Source: Cladosporium sp. IMV 00045
Lineage: Eukaryota > Ascomycota > Dothideomycetes > Cladosporiales > Cladosporiaceae
NCBI GenBank assembly: GCA_001931905.2
Contig: MSJI02000724.1
Coordinates: 27,898 to 91,897, forward strand
Length of the DNA: 64,000 bases
Direction of reading: 5' to 3'
The notes under the pieces are model-generated. The model was not told the origin of the DNA. It saw only the letters and a program-made list of their open reading frames with translations, and searched no databases. Made by a program: the position numbers and the translations under genes. Below are positions 12,123 through 23,535 of the stretch, one piece after another (within the stretch, counting starts at the first letter, position 1; each line of letters starts with the position of its first letter).

Positions 12123-12204
12123 TAGTCCTACCCGGGATCGAACCGGGGTTGTCGGAATATTGAAGTCTTCAAAATCCGAAGTGCTGCCCCTACACCATAG
12201 AACT
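12123..12204 (-). tRNA. tRNA-Gln (anticodon UUG) with a short intron
   Basis: Read on the minus strand, a 7-bp acceptor stem (AGTTCTA with TAGGACT, one G-T pair) flanks a D arm GTGT...GCAC, an anticodon stem TCGGA/TCCGA and a T arm CCCGG-TTCGATC-CCGGG with a good B box. The anticodon loop reads TT-TTG-A. About 11 extra bases (AGACTTCAATA) follow position 37, where nuclear tRNA introns sit. Discriminator base is A. The anticodon UUG decodes CAA. Confidence 0.9.
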
Positions 12205-12438
12205 TGATGAGGATTGATGGCGTCATCTCATTAATCGCGCAATATAGATTTGTTGATTTTGATTTTGTGGTCGACTGCCATCTTCAAATGATGATTCCGG
12301 ATGTGTTCGTCTTATCTAGAAGGTATCTGTTCTCAACTTGTGAGGGCCATGGTCGTCTCGAGCACCGCTGCGATCGAAGCGAAGCTGCTAGGGTAAGTTG
12401 GAACGATCCAACGAGATTCGATTATTGCAGCTCATTCA

Positions 12439-13877
12439 TCACATCCTCATGTATAAAAGTGATACTTGAGGAGGAGCTGCGCATGTGATAGAGCGCGCTT
12501 TATGCTTCATCACTAGAATCTCGCCCGGGCTCAGGCGCTCGCCGTGAATGTAGTCGCAATACTCGCCGGTCGGACAGTGGCCGGTGAGATGATAGTTGTT
12601 GCAGCATTTGCCTTGCTCCTTGGTGCGGGCGAGGAAACGCTTCTCGGCGCCAGGATCGGGACGCGGGAGAGGTGCGTCGAGCCTCTCGTCGTCGACATTG
12701 AGGACGACGTGGCGACGTGGTGCAACCTTTTTCGGCGCGATATCGATGTTCTTGGGTCCACTAGATTTGCCAACTGTAGCCCACGAATTGGAGTCAGTCG
12801 AAGCTTGCACAGGGCTTGGGCTCTTAGGCTTCGAGCGGTCTTTTGTGACAACTGTGCCTATCTGTGGGAAAGCAGATGTTGAAGCTTGTACGCTAGAAGC
12901 GGTTCGCACAGGTAGTGACCTGGGTGCGGGCGAGGTAACGGGAGCTATGCTGGGCCTGCTGGGCAGATTTGTGTCACGGAAGACATCTGGGAACTTTACT
13001 CTCTTGAAACCCAGAGCTGCGAAGCCTGGCTCCGCAGGGGTAGTCTCGACGAGGGAGATGCGAGTTGATGTGGATTGGTCGCGCTTGAAAGGCTCAAGGA
13101 CGGGGAGATAGCCGTTGTCGTGGCATGGCCCAAAGAAGATATGCTTGCACTGGGGCATCGGTAGAAACAAACGAAGTGTCTCTCGGATCTTGTGGTCGGC
13201 TCGCTCCTTGCCATTGCCGACATCTATGAAGTTGAAAAGAGGGTGTGCGAGTCCAAAAGCTCGCCCGAAAGCCGAAAGCTCGTTGGGATTATCAATGATG
13301 CCGCATGCCTGGAGTTTCGTGCCTAGGCCTTGGGCATTAAGCACCACGTTGACGACAATATTCCAGTCGGATACGTGTGCTTCCGGATAAAGTTGACTGA
13401 GTTGCGTTTTGAGGCCTGCGTGCAGGAGCGAAGCAGCCTCTGCGCCTCCATCTTTTCCTTGAGCATAGAGATAATTGTCAAACTGCCAGAGTCGTTAGGA
13501 TAACGTTTGATTTGCCACACCGAGAAGTTTTCAATAACTTACTATAGCGCCATCACCGTCCAGGAGGACCATGGCAAACGGATTACTCCCCTTCGATCAT
13601 GATACATGTCAGCTTCATAGACAACCTGCCGTGACAAGTGATGTACGCGCTTACCGACGCCTGGCGCAAACTCATAAGTTCAGACTCGCGAACTTTAGCA
13701 GCATTGTACCAAATACGGCGCGACTCGACTTCATTCTCGAAGTCGCCGCACTTTTCCTGGTAACGGGTTTGCAATTCCTGATACTTCTGGACGAGGTCGG
13801 CGACGAAAGCTTCGCGCTCTCTATCGGACTGACTCTAAAAGGGCGGTAGACGGAGTCGAGTGGTCGTGCCCGTTCAT
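12439..13877 (-). CDS. CCCH zinc-finger protein of the fungal VLLDGDGAIF type; 5' end uncertain
   Basis: Three exon pieces read well: about 13655-13828 (SDREREAFVADLVQKYQ...), 13543-13590 (GSNPFAMVLLDGDGAI) and 12439-13482 (FDNYLYAQG...), with introns of 64 and 60 nt. The order is a coiled N-terminus, a conserved (V/M)LLDGDG domain, a Ser/Pro-rich linker and one CCCH finger (C-x8-C-x5-C-x3-H around CNNYHLTGHCPTGEYCDYIH). These features match an uncharacterised fungal zinc-finger family presumed to bind RNA. The only upstream ATG (13877) reads MNGHDHSTPSTALLES and then runs out of frame by one base relative to SDRERE. A stop sits just upstream of the SDRERE frame, so either a base is missing, a small intron exists or the allele is broken. 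The C-terminus ends soon after HKARSITC, without the second Cys-rich segment I would expect. Confidence 0.7.
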
Positions 13878-14762
13878 CGTGACTACTGCCGGTGCTGCCT
13901 TCGCGGCCGCCAGTTGGTGCAGATGTCGTCTTCAACAGAGCGAGAGTTTAGATGATCGAAAGCCAAACAACCGGTGATAGAGAGTGTCTAAGACCAAAAG
14001 AAGAAATTGGTAAACTTAACCCGCGTTTGCTGGTGGAGAGGTAGCGCGCTGGCGAAGCTGCTACCTCCGTAGCTTCGGCGGTTGCAGCTCCCTGCGCTTT
14101 CTACTTTGCCTGGGGCTAGATCCCAGGCTGAACTTCAGTGAATGCAGGACTCGCTTAAGGCAACAACACGAAAGCCACTGGAAAGCGTGGCGCCGGTCAG
14201 CGCGTACAGAATACATATGCGCTTCGCTCTGCAGATACATGCACGCGACCTACCATGCTCTGTTCTCGTTGGCTTGTGGATAACCGGTGGGACGACCGCC
14301 GGCTGCGGCCCAAATGTCGTGGCCAAAGATCATTGTAAGGAAGAACGAAATACTTACAATCTGGTACCGATGTCCCTCACTGCATTACTGCATGAGCTGA
14401 TCGATGCTGCGCACCTCAGCATCCGTTGCTGTGAAACACCCACCGGCACGTTCGAACTCAAACGCCAAAAGTGCACATTCCAAGGCATCTCAGAGGTTGA
14501 CACTTACTCCCGTCTTGTTCTCCACCTATTCTCTTGTAAAAGTCATTCAGGAGTATATAATCCAGGTGCATGTGGATTGATACGGAATGCATCATTCGAT
14601 GGGTATCACAGCGGTTCATGCATGTGCGTCCCAATGTATGACAGGCGGTGCTGCCCACCGACGGGATTCCCGGCGCCATCTCAGCCTCCGTACCAAACGC
14701 CTATCTTTGTATACATGTATAATTCTACACGAGCTATAGCTCCCAGAAACCTTCCAAACCGC
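13878..14762. other. Intergenic region between HUT1 and the zinc-finger gene
   Basis: This is the upstream region of the zinc-finger gene and the 3' flank of HUT1, both on the minus strand. A TATA-like GAGTATATAATCC lies near 14550 but is too far from either start to assign. A long plus-strand open frame that enters from here into HUT1 is antisense and shows no domain. Confidence 0.6.
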
Positions 14763-16015
14763 TCACGCAGCACGCTTCTCAGCCTCCGCCAGCTTCTTCG
14801 CCTTTGCAGCCTTCTCCCGCTTGCCCAGCTCGGCCTCGATTCCGATGCCACCAAACACACACGCAACACCGACCCATTGCATGCCACCGAGGCTGTGTCC
14901 GAACCAAACGACCGAGATAATCATGGTCAGCATTTTCCTTGTGACGGTGACAGTGACCAAAAACAAAGAGCCGAAGATGGACAGCGTGTAGACTGGTGAA
15001 TGGGTTGTCAGCATAGATTCAGATAGCAGCCGGGGTCGGAGATACACTTACAGATGAACAACTGGCCGACGGCACCGCAAACAGCGAAACCAAGAATGTC
15101 GTACGCAACGCTAGGGTGCTTCTCGATGAACCCCAGAGCACCATACAACTCGCCAGCATTCTTTCCAATGCCCATGCCGACGTACGCGCCGATACCCGTT
15201 TGCGCGATGTAGGGCGAGAGCAATAGGAATGCGCCGGTGAAAAGAGTCTGCATGAAGTTCAGGGCACACATCATCTGCTGGCCAGAATAGGGCTTGAAGG
15301 TCGCATTGATATCGTCCTGGGTGGAGTTTGTGAGGCCATCGAAGAGGAGGTTGATACCAAGAAGCATCAGTCCGTAAGTCGAGTTTCCGCTCTGGCTTCC
15401 CTTTTTTATAGATCCGGCCGGTTGGTGGAGGGTGAAGATTGCCACGCCGGCAGTCACAAGGGCGACCACAGCATACTTGTAGAAAGGATACTTGCGGCGG
15501 TAAAGCGTCACGTGCAGGAACATGACAGGCAGGAGCTTGCATGATTTGGCGAGAATGAAGGTGATGTAGTCCACGTGCGCAAGACTCGCATATCCGAACG
15601 GCGAGGAGAGAGACGAGGTAAGAGACACCAGCGCCAAGGGACCGAATATCTTTTTCGAGGGAAAGATGGGCTTGTCGGTCGCGGACGTCCTCGTTTGGTA
15701 GGTGTATATCCAGCCTAGGATTGCGGCAAAGAATGACTGAACGGTGTTGACCACGACGGGAAATCTGAAGACCTCCGGGTTCGACTCGGTGCCATAATTA
15801 GTCGTCGTGATTCTCTCCTGAAGAACACCCCAAGTCAAGAAAGCGGCATAGATTCCAGAAACGCAGATAACCAAGTCTTTGATGTTGCTGCCAGATTTTT
15901 GACTGTCGGCTTTTGTGATGCCGGCTTGATCTTTGCTTGCTTTCACGATGCCGTCCACGGGCTCGGGGATCTTGCCATTGACATTTCGTTGGCGCACGCT
16001 ACCGTTTGAGACCAT
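14763..16015 (-). CDS. HUT1: UDP-galactose transporter homologue (UAA/SLC35B1 family)
   Basis: Exons 15052-16015 and 14763-14992 are joined by a 59-nt GTAAGT...CCAG intron, giving 397 residues. The ER/Golgi nucleotide-sugar transporter fold is visible as about ten hydrophobic segments. Family-like stretches include LTWGVLQERI near residue 60, LAKSCKLLPVM in the middle and VTVTVTRKMLTM in the last exon. Spliced across the junction, the protein reads QLFIFYTLSIFGS as expected. Hut1 proteins sit in the ER membrane and support luminal glycosylation and folding. The first 45 residues are a hydrophilic cytosolic tail. The C-terminus is Lys/Ala-rich (KREKAAKAKKLAEAEKRAA), with no classical KKxx signal at the very end. 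The start ATG is at the beginning of a clean exon. The upstream neighbour is EB1, on the same strand. Confidence 0.92.
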
Positions 16016-16526
16016 GTCTCTAAAGGCCTCTTATGATGGCTTTATTGGGAGACTTTTGAGCGACCAGATATGCAGTGACAAAGTGGAATGATTGAAAGTG
16101 CAAGGTATGAAGCCTAAGTAAGGGTAGAAGAAAGAAGACGTTTGATTGATTATAATTTTGGGCCGATCGCAAGTTGTCCCCTACTACCTCCTAGAAACGT
16201 CGTGCGACAGCCAGCGCGTCTATTGGCCAGCTTTCATGGCGTGCTTTTCATCACCGAAGCCCCTCATTTTTGACACAGTAGGAGAAAAAGAGTAATTCAC
16301 AAGAGACACGAATGTTGTAAGGCATAGAATTCCGTCTGGTTGTGACGAATTTATTGCACTGCTAAACAAGAAAGGGAATGGAGCGATAGGCTCCAGTAAT
16401 TGTGGTATCTCTGCTCCTGCCCCCATCACCTCAGTAATCACGCAGCCGAGCCATTGCATATATCATGATAGCTATGCACATCATGCAACGCTAGAACGCC
16501 GCAGCAAGTGTACAATATGGATGCAT
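16016..16526. other. Intergenic region between EB1 and HUT1
   Basis: About 0.5 kb lies upstream of HUT1 and downstream of EB1. No gene, RNA or repeat was recognised. Confidence 0.6.
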
Positions 16527-17478
16527 CTAGAAAGTCTCCTCCTCTGCCGCAAACTCGCCATCCGCGTCTTGGGGTATCTCGAAGCCCTCCTGATAAATTT
16601 GTTAGCCATGCGCTCGTACCAAATTTAGGTATGTTTAGTAGATCACTCACTTCAGTGGAGTACAGAATCGTCTGGATCTGCTTCAGCAGGCTACCCTCAT
16701 CCTCCTCGAGCGAAGGGTCGGCCTCCATTGCTTGCTGGATCAGAAGCTCAATATCTCTGAGCTTGCTGAAGTAGAAGTCACGCTCGCGCTCCAAGCCTTG
16801 CACAGTCTCCATCAATTCGGTGTTCTTCGCCTGCAATGCTGCGCTTGCAGCTGCGCCGGCGCCGGCGCCGGCTTGGCGACTGGCCGTCCTGGGAGCAGCT
16901 CCGCCGACCGCCCGCCTTGCTGCGCTTCCTGTGGTGGAGGGCCTAGATCCCATGCTTGGAGGCGCTGCGGCCGCGGCACCCTTGCGCCGGCCAACGGCAT
17001 CGTATTCACCACCGGGGTAATATTGGTCCCAATATCTCTTGGTCCACTGCAGGAACTCGAGGTTGTCCTGCATTTTGCACTTCACCAGTGACTCAGTGGG
17101 GAGCGGGCGATCGACTGCATGCTTGCGGAAGGTGTTTGAAAGAATTTTGAAGTTCTCGAGGTATTGGTATTCGGTGCTCGCATTGAACTTGACGCGTGAC
17201 ATAGGAAGGTCAAGAAAGATGCTGTCGTAGACCTGGCAGAGGGCAGCGCTGTGAGGAGATATCCTGATTAGCCACTATTGTTTGGTAGAGTGTCGACAAA
17301 CCCTTTCCAAAGGCTGAGAGTGCCTTCAACATACCCAGTACCGCATTGTTCGACCTTCGTGAAGTTGAGCTGGAGCAGCCCGTTAAGCCAAGCCAGCAGC
17401 TCTTGTCTAAGTGAGGCATACTGTCAGTTCTACGCTGTTTGTTAAAAGGGCGGTGCCTTGGTACCTTGACTCTCCCAT
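16527..17478 (-). CDS. BIM1: Microtubule plus-end-tracking protein EB1/Bim1/Mal3
   Basis: Four exons (17465-17478, 17335-17406, 16651-17248, 16527-16589) give 248 residues. The first exon has only 14 nt (MGES plus two bases of the Arg codon). The N-terminal calponin-homology domain begins MGESRQELLAWLNGLLQLNFTKVEQCGTGAALCQVYDSIF and binds the microtubule lattice near GTP caps. A Gly/Ala-rich linker follows, with a compact GAGAG-type repeat (CCGGCG units on DNA near 16855). The EB-homology coiled coil contains the hallmark ERDFYFSKLRDIE. The last exon restores the acidic tail EGFEIPQDADGEFAAEEETF, whose EEETF end resembles the EEY/F motif recognised by CAP-Gly and dynactin partners. Without splicing, the frame would run into unrelated sequence, which supports the final intron. 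Yeast Bim1 is larger, but the length is normal for filamentous fungi. Confidence 0.93.
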
Positions 17479-19572
17479 GTTGCAATATGTGCGATGTATG
17501 TGTAGATGGTCTTCTTTGATCTAATATCAGGTTGCCTCGTCGCAAGCGGTAGCGTGCAAGACCTCTTCTGGAGTGCAAGCAAGGGTCGAATTGTTGCTTT
17601 GCAGTTGTGCTGCTAGTGTGTTTTGTTGTGTTGATGGCTACAAAGTCAGGGAACCCCGCTGGTGGTTAGAGGGACGCTCTCAGAACGGCTTTGAAGCCTG
17701 AGGCATGAAATTGATGCCTTGCTCAACCATTGCTGATTCTGTTCCCATACCACATCACATACATGTACCTATTTTGCATTCTTACCAGCAAACCGTATCG
17801 TCAATACTGGTTGCATTCTGACCTCCAGCCCGATCTCGTCGGTTTGAAAGATTTCTACGCCATTGCCACCAAAGCTCTGCTCGTTTCAAACATGTGTGCA
17901 TGGATTGAAAGGATCTCACTAAGTCAGTGGGGTCAACTGTGAAAATGGGATATTCGATCTCAAAACACAAGTTGAACAAAGAAGCTCAGATTCTTGGTGA
18001 TGACAGGAGAATACTCAACTTGATCACAGTTCCCTCACGAACATGTCCACCTCCCAGCTGACCTCAAATATTGACTAGACATCGACAATTACAAATTTCG
18101 GAGCGGTAACATCGCTCGTGATATTCCTGTTATCAAGCTTCTCGTATATACGTTCGACAAATTAACCTTTGTGAGTTGATCAACACTGATATTCCTCTTC
18201 GGACACAAATCCCCCAGACCTTGGCCGAACCGAGGGCGCTAGGGATGCAAGATTAACGGTCCTCTTCGAAAAGGAAGGTTGCAGTCTGTAGTGCCGTGGC
18301 ATGTCCAAAAAGCGGGCATTCGGACATCCGAGACGCGAAGTAACCCTATATCAGGATTGCATATGAAGCATGATTGTATGTATGGATTTGGAGCTTAGCA
18401 TGGTCATGTGGTAAGCACATACACCAACAACTATCAGGCTTCGGTCTTCTGTCTGAGCGAGGTTGACTGTCGGAAAAGAAAAAATTATTCAGCCGCGGAG
18501 AGCGCAGAGCTTTGGGCTGTTTCCAACCTAGGCGTTGAAACCGTCGCTGTGGGACCCTCAGGCAATATAACGTTGTTGGACGTTCGCATGTTTGCATCGA
18601 CCAAAACGATCGAAATTGGGATCCGGAGAGGAAACAGATCTTGACGAGGTGGAACAGGCCCAACTGGCCTCGGTAACAAGACCGAGTGTCTCCAGGCGAT
18701 TCCGGGTCGATTGACGCTGTGAAATGACAGTACACGATATTTGGTGTCGCCCTTATCTAGAAACGGCTCCAACCTTGATCCTTGAAGAGAAGGGTTCGAG
18801 AGGTCGGTTGACAGGTGGTCTGTGGGCGCCTTCCAAAGACGGCCTTGAACCGCGCGATGTTGTTAGAAGGCGATTTTCGGATGACTCGGGCACCAGACTT
18901 CGGCCAACACCGAATGCAGGCCATTCCTTCCGCGTCGAGTGGCGGGAGTGGTCCCTGTTCTGTCGCAGATATCACCTTGACTGATTTTGCTTCTAACCTG
19001 TGCACTTGAAGACTGATCAGCCAAAGTGAGGTGGCTTTCTCGTCGCTCATCACTCGTGCGCTCACCTAAGCATGACAAGCGTTCACACAAGATTTTGGCA
19101 AGACTCGGCCAAGACGGGGTGGCGGCCGCATGCGAGGGCTAATCTATGCGGCTCAGGGATCTAGCGCTTTGGGGCGTTGCATTGGGCGAGGCTTGGTCAA
19201 AGATCGCCCGACACTAAAAACCTTATACGGCTGGAAATCTCATCTGTAAAGCTTCATGATTCGCTCCGCCATACTGCCGGACGTGCCAGACTCGCCTGGA
19301 TAATGTCTTTTGTGGAACCAAATCCACGTTCGCGTGGTGTCCGAACACAGCGAAGAGATAGCGGCATGGCGGCAACGGATGGGACATTGATTACCGAGGA
19401 AGATAGGGTGCTCGCGGCCCTTACCCACACCAAAGGCGTGGGGAAGTGATTCAAATGTAAGTAGGGCCACCGTTCCAGTCGTATTCATTCTCCTGGTTGT
19501 CATCTCGTTACTCTCCTCGACACACATCTCGCGAAGCTCACCTGCAACTTCTTGGTCGGTCACGCTGCCACC
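17479..19572. other. Long divergent promoter region between EB1 and PTR2
   Basis: About 2.1 kb separates the divergent starts of EB1 and PTR2. The corresponding stretch on contig Y (31905-33997) is collinear and clearly similar, with substitutions and small indels. Open frames on either strand break at different places in the two alleles, so I find no conserved coding sequence. The segment just before PTR2 is pyrimidine-rich (CTCCTGGTTGTCATCTCG near 19490), which suits a fungal transcription start. Confidence 0.6.
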
Positions 19573-21626
19573 ATGGCTCAGAACCACGAGGATACAGCTG
19601 CCGAGCTGCACGCGGCTGTTCAGCAGAATGTGGTCGATGGTGGAAACCACCGCGTCGAGGACGCGACCGGTGCTGGACTACCTGTTGTCGAGAAGGCTGG
19701 ATTCCAAGACTACGAAACAGGGTCGGCCATCGATGGTGAAGAGCCGTCGGAGCATGAGAAGAGGACTCTGCGCCGCATAGGCGACAAGTTCCCGGCATCA
19801 GCCTACTTGATCGCGGTCGTTGAGTTGTGCGAACGATTCACCTGTATGTGGATCGCGTCATTGTTTGAGAAAGGTCGTACTGACAGCGTTTGTAGACTAT
19901 GGTTGCCAAGGTCTCTTTCAGAACTACATCGCCAACCATCCCGATGGACGTGATGGGCCTAAAGGTCTTGGTCTTGGACACGCTGGTGCAACCGGTCTCA
20001 ATGTGTTCTTCCAGTTCTTCTGCTACGTGACACCCATCCTTGGTGCCATCATTGCCGATCAGTATCTTGGAAAATACAACACTATTCTGGTCTTCGCCGT
20101 CATCTACTGGGTCGGTGTAAGTAAAATGTTCCACGTTGAGATCAGAGATGTGAGATCGCCTATACTGACATTTTTGGCAGCTTGTGATCCTTTGGACTAC
20201 CTCTCTTCCCGTCGCTATCGAACACGGTGCCGCACTCGGTGGCTACATCGCTGCAATTATTGTCATTGGATTCGGAACCGGTGGCATCAAATCAAACATC
20301 GCACCTCTCATTGCCGACCAATACACACGCAAAAAGATGGCATTGACTACAATCGCAAAGACCGGCGAGAGGGTTATCATCGACCCGGCGATCACTTTCC
20401 AGAGGATCTACATGATGTTCTACGCTTGCATCAACGTGGGATGTCTATCTCTCCTCGCTACGCCATTTATGGAGCAGTACGAAGGCTTCTGGACTGCCTA
20501 CCTTATGTGCTTTTGCATGTTCTGCATCGGTGTCGTGGTCCTCGTTCTTTCCAAGAAGTATTACATTGTTAGGCCTCCCCAGGGCTCGGTCATTACGGAC
20601 GCTTTCAAGGCTCTTGGTCTCATGATCGTCGCCCGTGACACGAATGCTGCAAAGCCTTCGTGGCGTGAGGCTCACGGCAAGGTCAAACCTGTCCCGTGGA
20701 ACGATCACTTCATTGATGAGCTGAAGAGAGCTCTTCGTGCATGCAAGGTGTTTGCCTGTAAGTTTATGAGACATCTATTGGCTTGAGTGACTTGTACTGA
20801 CATTTTTGAAAGTCTACCCCATCTTCTGGGTCTGCTACTCCCAGTTCTCTTCCAACTTCGTGTCCCAGGCTGGTCAAATGGAGGGTCACGGCATGCCGAA
20901 TGATCTGATGCAGAACTTCGATCGTAGGTCTCAACGAGCACTTCCATTGACAGACATTTTACTGACGTTCTTTTCAGCCATCTCGATTATTGTCTTCATT
21001 CCCATCTTGGACAAGGTGGTCTACCCCATCCTACGCAAGATGAAGATCGAGCTTAAGCCCATTGCTCGCATTACTATTGGTTTCTTCTTGGCCTCGCTCT
21101 GCCTGATGTATGCTGCCATCGTTCAGCACATTATTTACTCTGCCGGACCTTGCTACGGCAGCCCTGGAAAATGTGAAGCGGGTATGGATGGCAACTCTCC
21201 TCTGCCCAACCACGTGCACATCGCTGTGCAAACGCCTGCCTACGTGTTCATTGGTCTCGCTGAGATCTTCATCTCTGGTAAGTCATCTCTTTCAGAAATT
21301 CACATTGTGAATCATCATCTGACATACGAACAGTCACCGGTCTTGAATACGCCTACACCAAGGCTCCCCCATCCATGAAGTCGTTCGTCCAGTCACTCTA
21401 CCTTTTCACCTCTGCCATCGGTTCTGCTATCAGCGAGGCCCTTGTCCCAGCCACCGGCGACCCAGCGATCATGTGGATGTACACCGGTGTTTGCGTCGCC
21501 GCCTTCATCACTGGTATTATCTTCTGGTTCATCTTCCACCACTACGATGACCAGGAGGCTGAGATGAACGAGTTGGAGGCTCGCATCGAGGAGGAGAGGG
21601 CTGCCAACGAGAAGCAGATTGATTGA
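19573..21626 (+). CDS. PTR2: Proton-coupled di/tripeptide transporter (POT/PTR family), X allele
   Basis: Six exons (19573-19843, 19896-20116, 20181-20757, 20813-20923, 20978-21277, 21334-21626) give 590 residues. All junctions are GT...AG and the frame closes exactly. The start has a strong Kozak context, CCACCATGGCT. The first transmembrane region carries the proton-coupling motif ExxERFxYYG (ELCERFTYYG, formed across the first splice). The family signature FYACINVG follows in the third exon. Several hydrophobic spans, two Asn-flanked luminal loops and an acidic coiled C-terminal tail (EAEMNELEARIEEERAANEK) complete the protein. It imports small peptides across the plasma membrane using the proton gradient and in other fungi is controlled by nitrogen source. 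The N-terminus has about 75 hydrophilic residues, a likely regulatory tail. The Y allele at 33998 has only about four residue differences. Confidence 0.95.
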
Positions 21627-21640
21627 TTTTGACGACTGAT

Positions 21641-21641
<1 letters not shown>

Positions 21642-21676
<35 letters not shown>
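21642..21676. repeat. (GATT)n microsatellite after the PTR2 stop codon
   Basis: Eight GATT units plus GAT begin 16 bases past the stop. The Y allele has only three units plus GAT at the same place (36064-36078), so the tract is length-polymorphic between the two copies. The PTR2 stop itself lies in a shorter GATTGATT run. Confidence 0.95.
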
Positions 21677-22225
21677 GGTGTGATGAATGTAATATTACAT
21701 AACATAGAGACGAATAAATTTAGACGTTCACAGAATTGCTGATTCAGCGGTTGTCATCCTACACAACTCGGCAAACGACATCAACTAGGAGCAGCTCACA
21801 CGGAAGTCTTATCAAGTTCGCAGCAAATTGACACTGAGTATCCCACTATCGATTACAAACAGTCCTTGATGGTCTAGTGGCGCTTATAAAGATGACCAAA
21901 AGAGCTTTCTGCTTGGTTGCACCGAATCGAACATCGAAAGCACAGGCCTCACATCCGCATCACTCCACCTTTCAGAATGGGATCCCTTAACCGCTCAGCC
22001 GGTTTGCCTTCTGGACTCTTACGGCCGTAGTAGCATATCAAAAACCTGCGACTTCTATTATTCGATATACCATCGACTTCATTTCTCATCCGGAGCCTCA
22101 TTACTCCAAATGTGCCCAGCAACCAACCAGTCATTGAAGAGGCGATCAAGCATACGGCCGGACGATGGCTTGCAGCCTGATGCAAAAACTGCTCGCGACT
22201 GGGACTTGAGCGAGTGAGAGATGGA

Positions 22226-22232
22226 TATATAA
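22226..22232 (+). promoter_or_regulatory. TATA box of the esterase gene
   Basis: TATATAA sits 107 bases before the ATG, in the context GGATATATAACC. The same element is kept at nearly the same distance on the Y allele. Confidence 0.6.
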
Positions 22233-22332
22233 CCAGGCCTATTTTCCGTTCAGAAATGTGATCTCGAACACACGAGAACTGTATCTAAACGCTTCAGCCT
22301 ACAACAAAGCACCACAAACAACAAATCCAACC

Positions 22333-23359
22333 ATGCCATTCACTTTTGATCCAGACGTCGCTCGCGGCGTGGCGGCCATGTCCTCCAACGGCCCTCGACC
22401 TTCGCCACCTGTATTCTAATCCTCATAATCCCTAAATCAATCCCTAAATTAACTCTTTCCAGGTAGGAGAATCCAGTATCCCCGCTCGCCGCCAACGAAT
22501 GGAAGCCGGCATCACATCCATGCTGGCCAACTTCCCCGACAGCCCCGACGTCCAGTCCACCGACTTCCACACCAAATCCCACGACGGTCACTCCGTCCTC
22601 CTACGCTGGTATAGCCGCCGCGACCGCATCGACCCTTCCACCCCCGGCCCCGCGATCCTGCACATGCACGGCGGCGGCGTCTTCGCCCTCTCCGTAGACG
22701 TCTGCGACAAATTGCCCAGATTATACGTCCAGAACACCGGCGTCCCTATTCTTTCCGTGGACTACCGCCTCGCGCCTGAAGTGAGAGCTCCGGTTCCCAC
22801 GCTCGACTGCTTCGCCGGTTTGAAGTATCTAGTCGACCACGCGAGCGAGTTGGGCGTTGACCCAGCCCGCATCGCAGTCATGGGCGAGTCGGGCGGGGGC
22901 TATCTGGCCGCTTCGCTGACGCACCACGTCAAAGCCGTAGGCGGGCCAAAACTCTCCAAGCAGATTCTCATCTACCCCATGCTAGACGGCCGGCCGCTCG
23001 TTGTCGAGGAGAATCTCGCTCCTTTCCTCGTCGTGGATGTGCCGGGCGATAATGCCACAGGATGGCAGGCGCTGCTCGGAGACAAGGCTGGAGGCCCTGA
23101 CGTCCCGGCCGTTCATGCGCCGGGACGAATGACTATTGAGGAAGCGAGCGATATGCCGCCGGCTTATGTGGAAGTTGGACAATTGGATCCGCTACGTGAG
23201 GGATGTTTGGACTATGTGCGGAAGCTTGGAAAGGCAGGTGTTGATGTGACTTTTCATCTGTGGGCGGGCGCGCCGCATGTGTTTGAGTTTATGGCGCCGG
23301 AGGGAGAGTTGGCGAGGTTGGCGATGGGGGAGAGGTTTAGGGCTATTGGGAGTTTGTGA
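22333..23359 (+). CDS. Alpha/beta-hydrolase fold-3 esterase (HSL family), X allele
   Basis: Exon 1 (22333-22410, MPFTFDPDVARGVAAMSSNG...PP) and exon 2 (22463-23359, starting VGESSIPARRQR) give 324 residues across a 52-nt intron. The protein shows the oxyanion-hole HGGG (residues 95-98), the nucleophile elbow GESGGG with Ser169, and candidate Asp268 (GQLDPL) and His298 (GAPHVFEF). These are the hallmarks of the hormone-sensitive-lipase-like esterases that cleave short-chain esters or lactones. There is no signal peptide, so it is probably cytosolic. The N-terminal cap is short. The physiological substrate cannot be deduced from sequence. A degenerate copy of its intron/exon-2 boundary lies about 180 bases past its stop codon, inside the end of the mucin gene. 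Confidence 0.92.
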
Positions 23360-23535
23360 GGGGTTTAAGAACTGATGAAGTTTTCTTGCTGTGAGAAGTT
23401 CTGAGAAATTGGGTCCCTACCTCTAGATTATAGGGAAGGGCTAGCAGAAATGCATGTTGCCATTTATGATCAACTACTTGAACAGAATAGCCAAACAGTA
23501 TAGCAAGCTCCCAGTAGTGCAACCCTCGTCCCCTG

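Larger units (their letters stand above)
21627..22332. other. Intergenic region between PTR2 and the esterase
   Basis: This is the 3' flank of PTR2 (with a GATT microsatellite at its start) and the promoter of the esterase. A TATA box lies about 100 bases before the esterase start. No gene was found. Confidence 0.6.

Noticed and set aside
14142..14999. Long plus-strand open frame overlapping the end of HUT1
   Set aside because: It is antisense to a well-supported transporter exon, has no domain or signal, and its composition mirrors the opposite strand.
18408..18984. Possible transposon-like or RNase H-like coding remnant between EB1 and PTR2
   Set aside because: Only a weak resemblance in a short frame; no terminal repeats, no reverse-transcriptase motifs, and the frames break differently in the two alleles.
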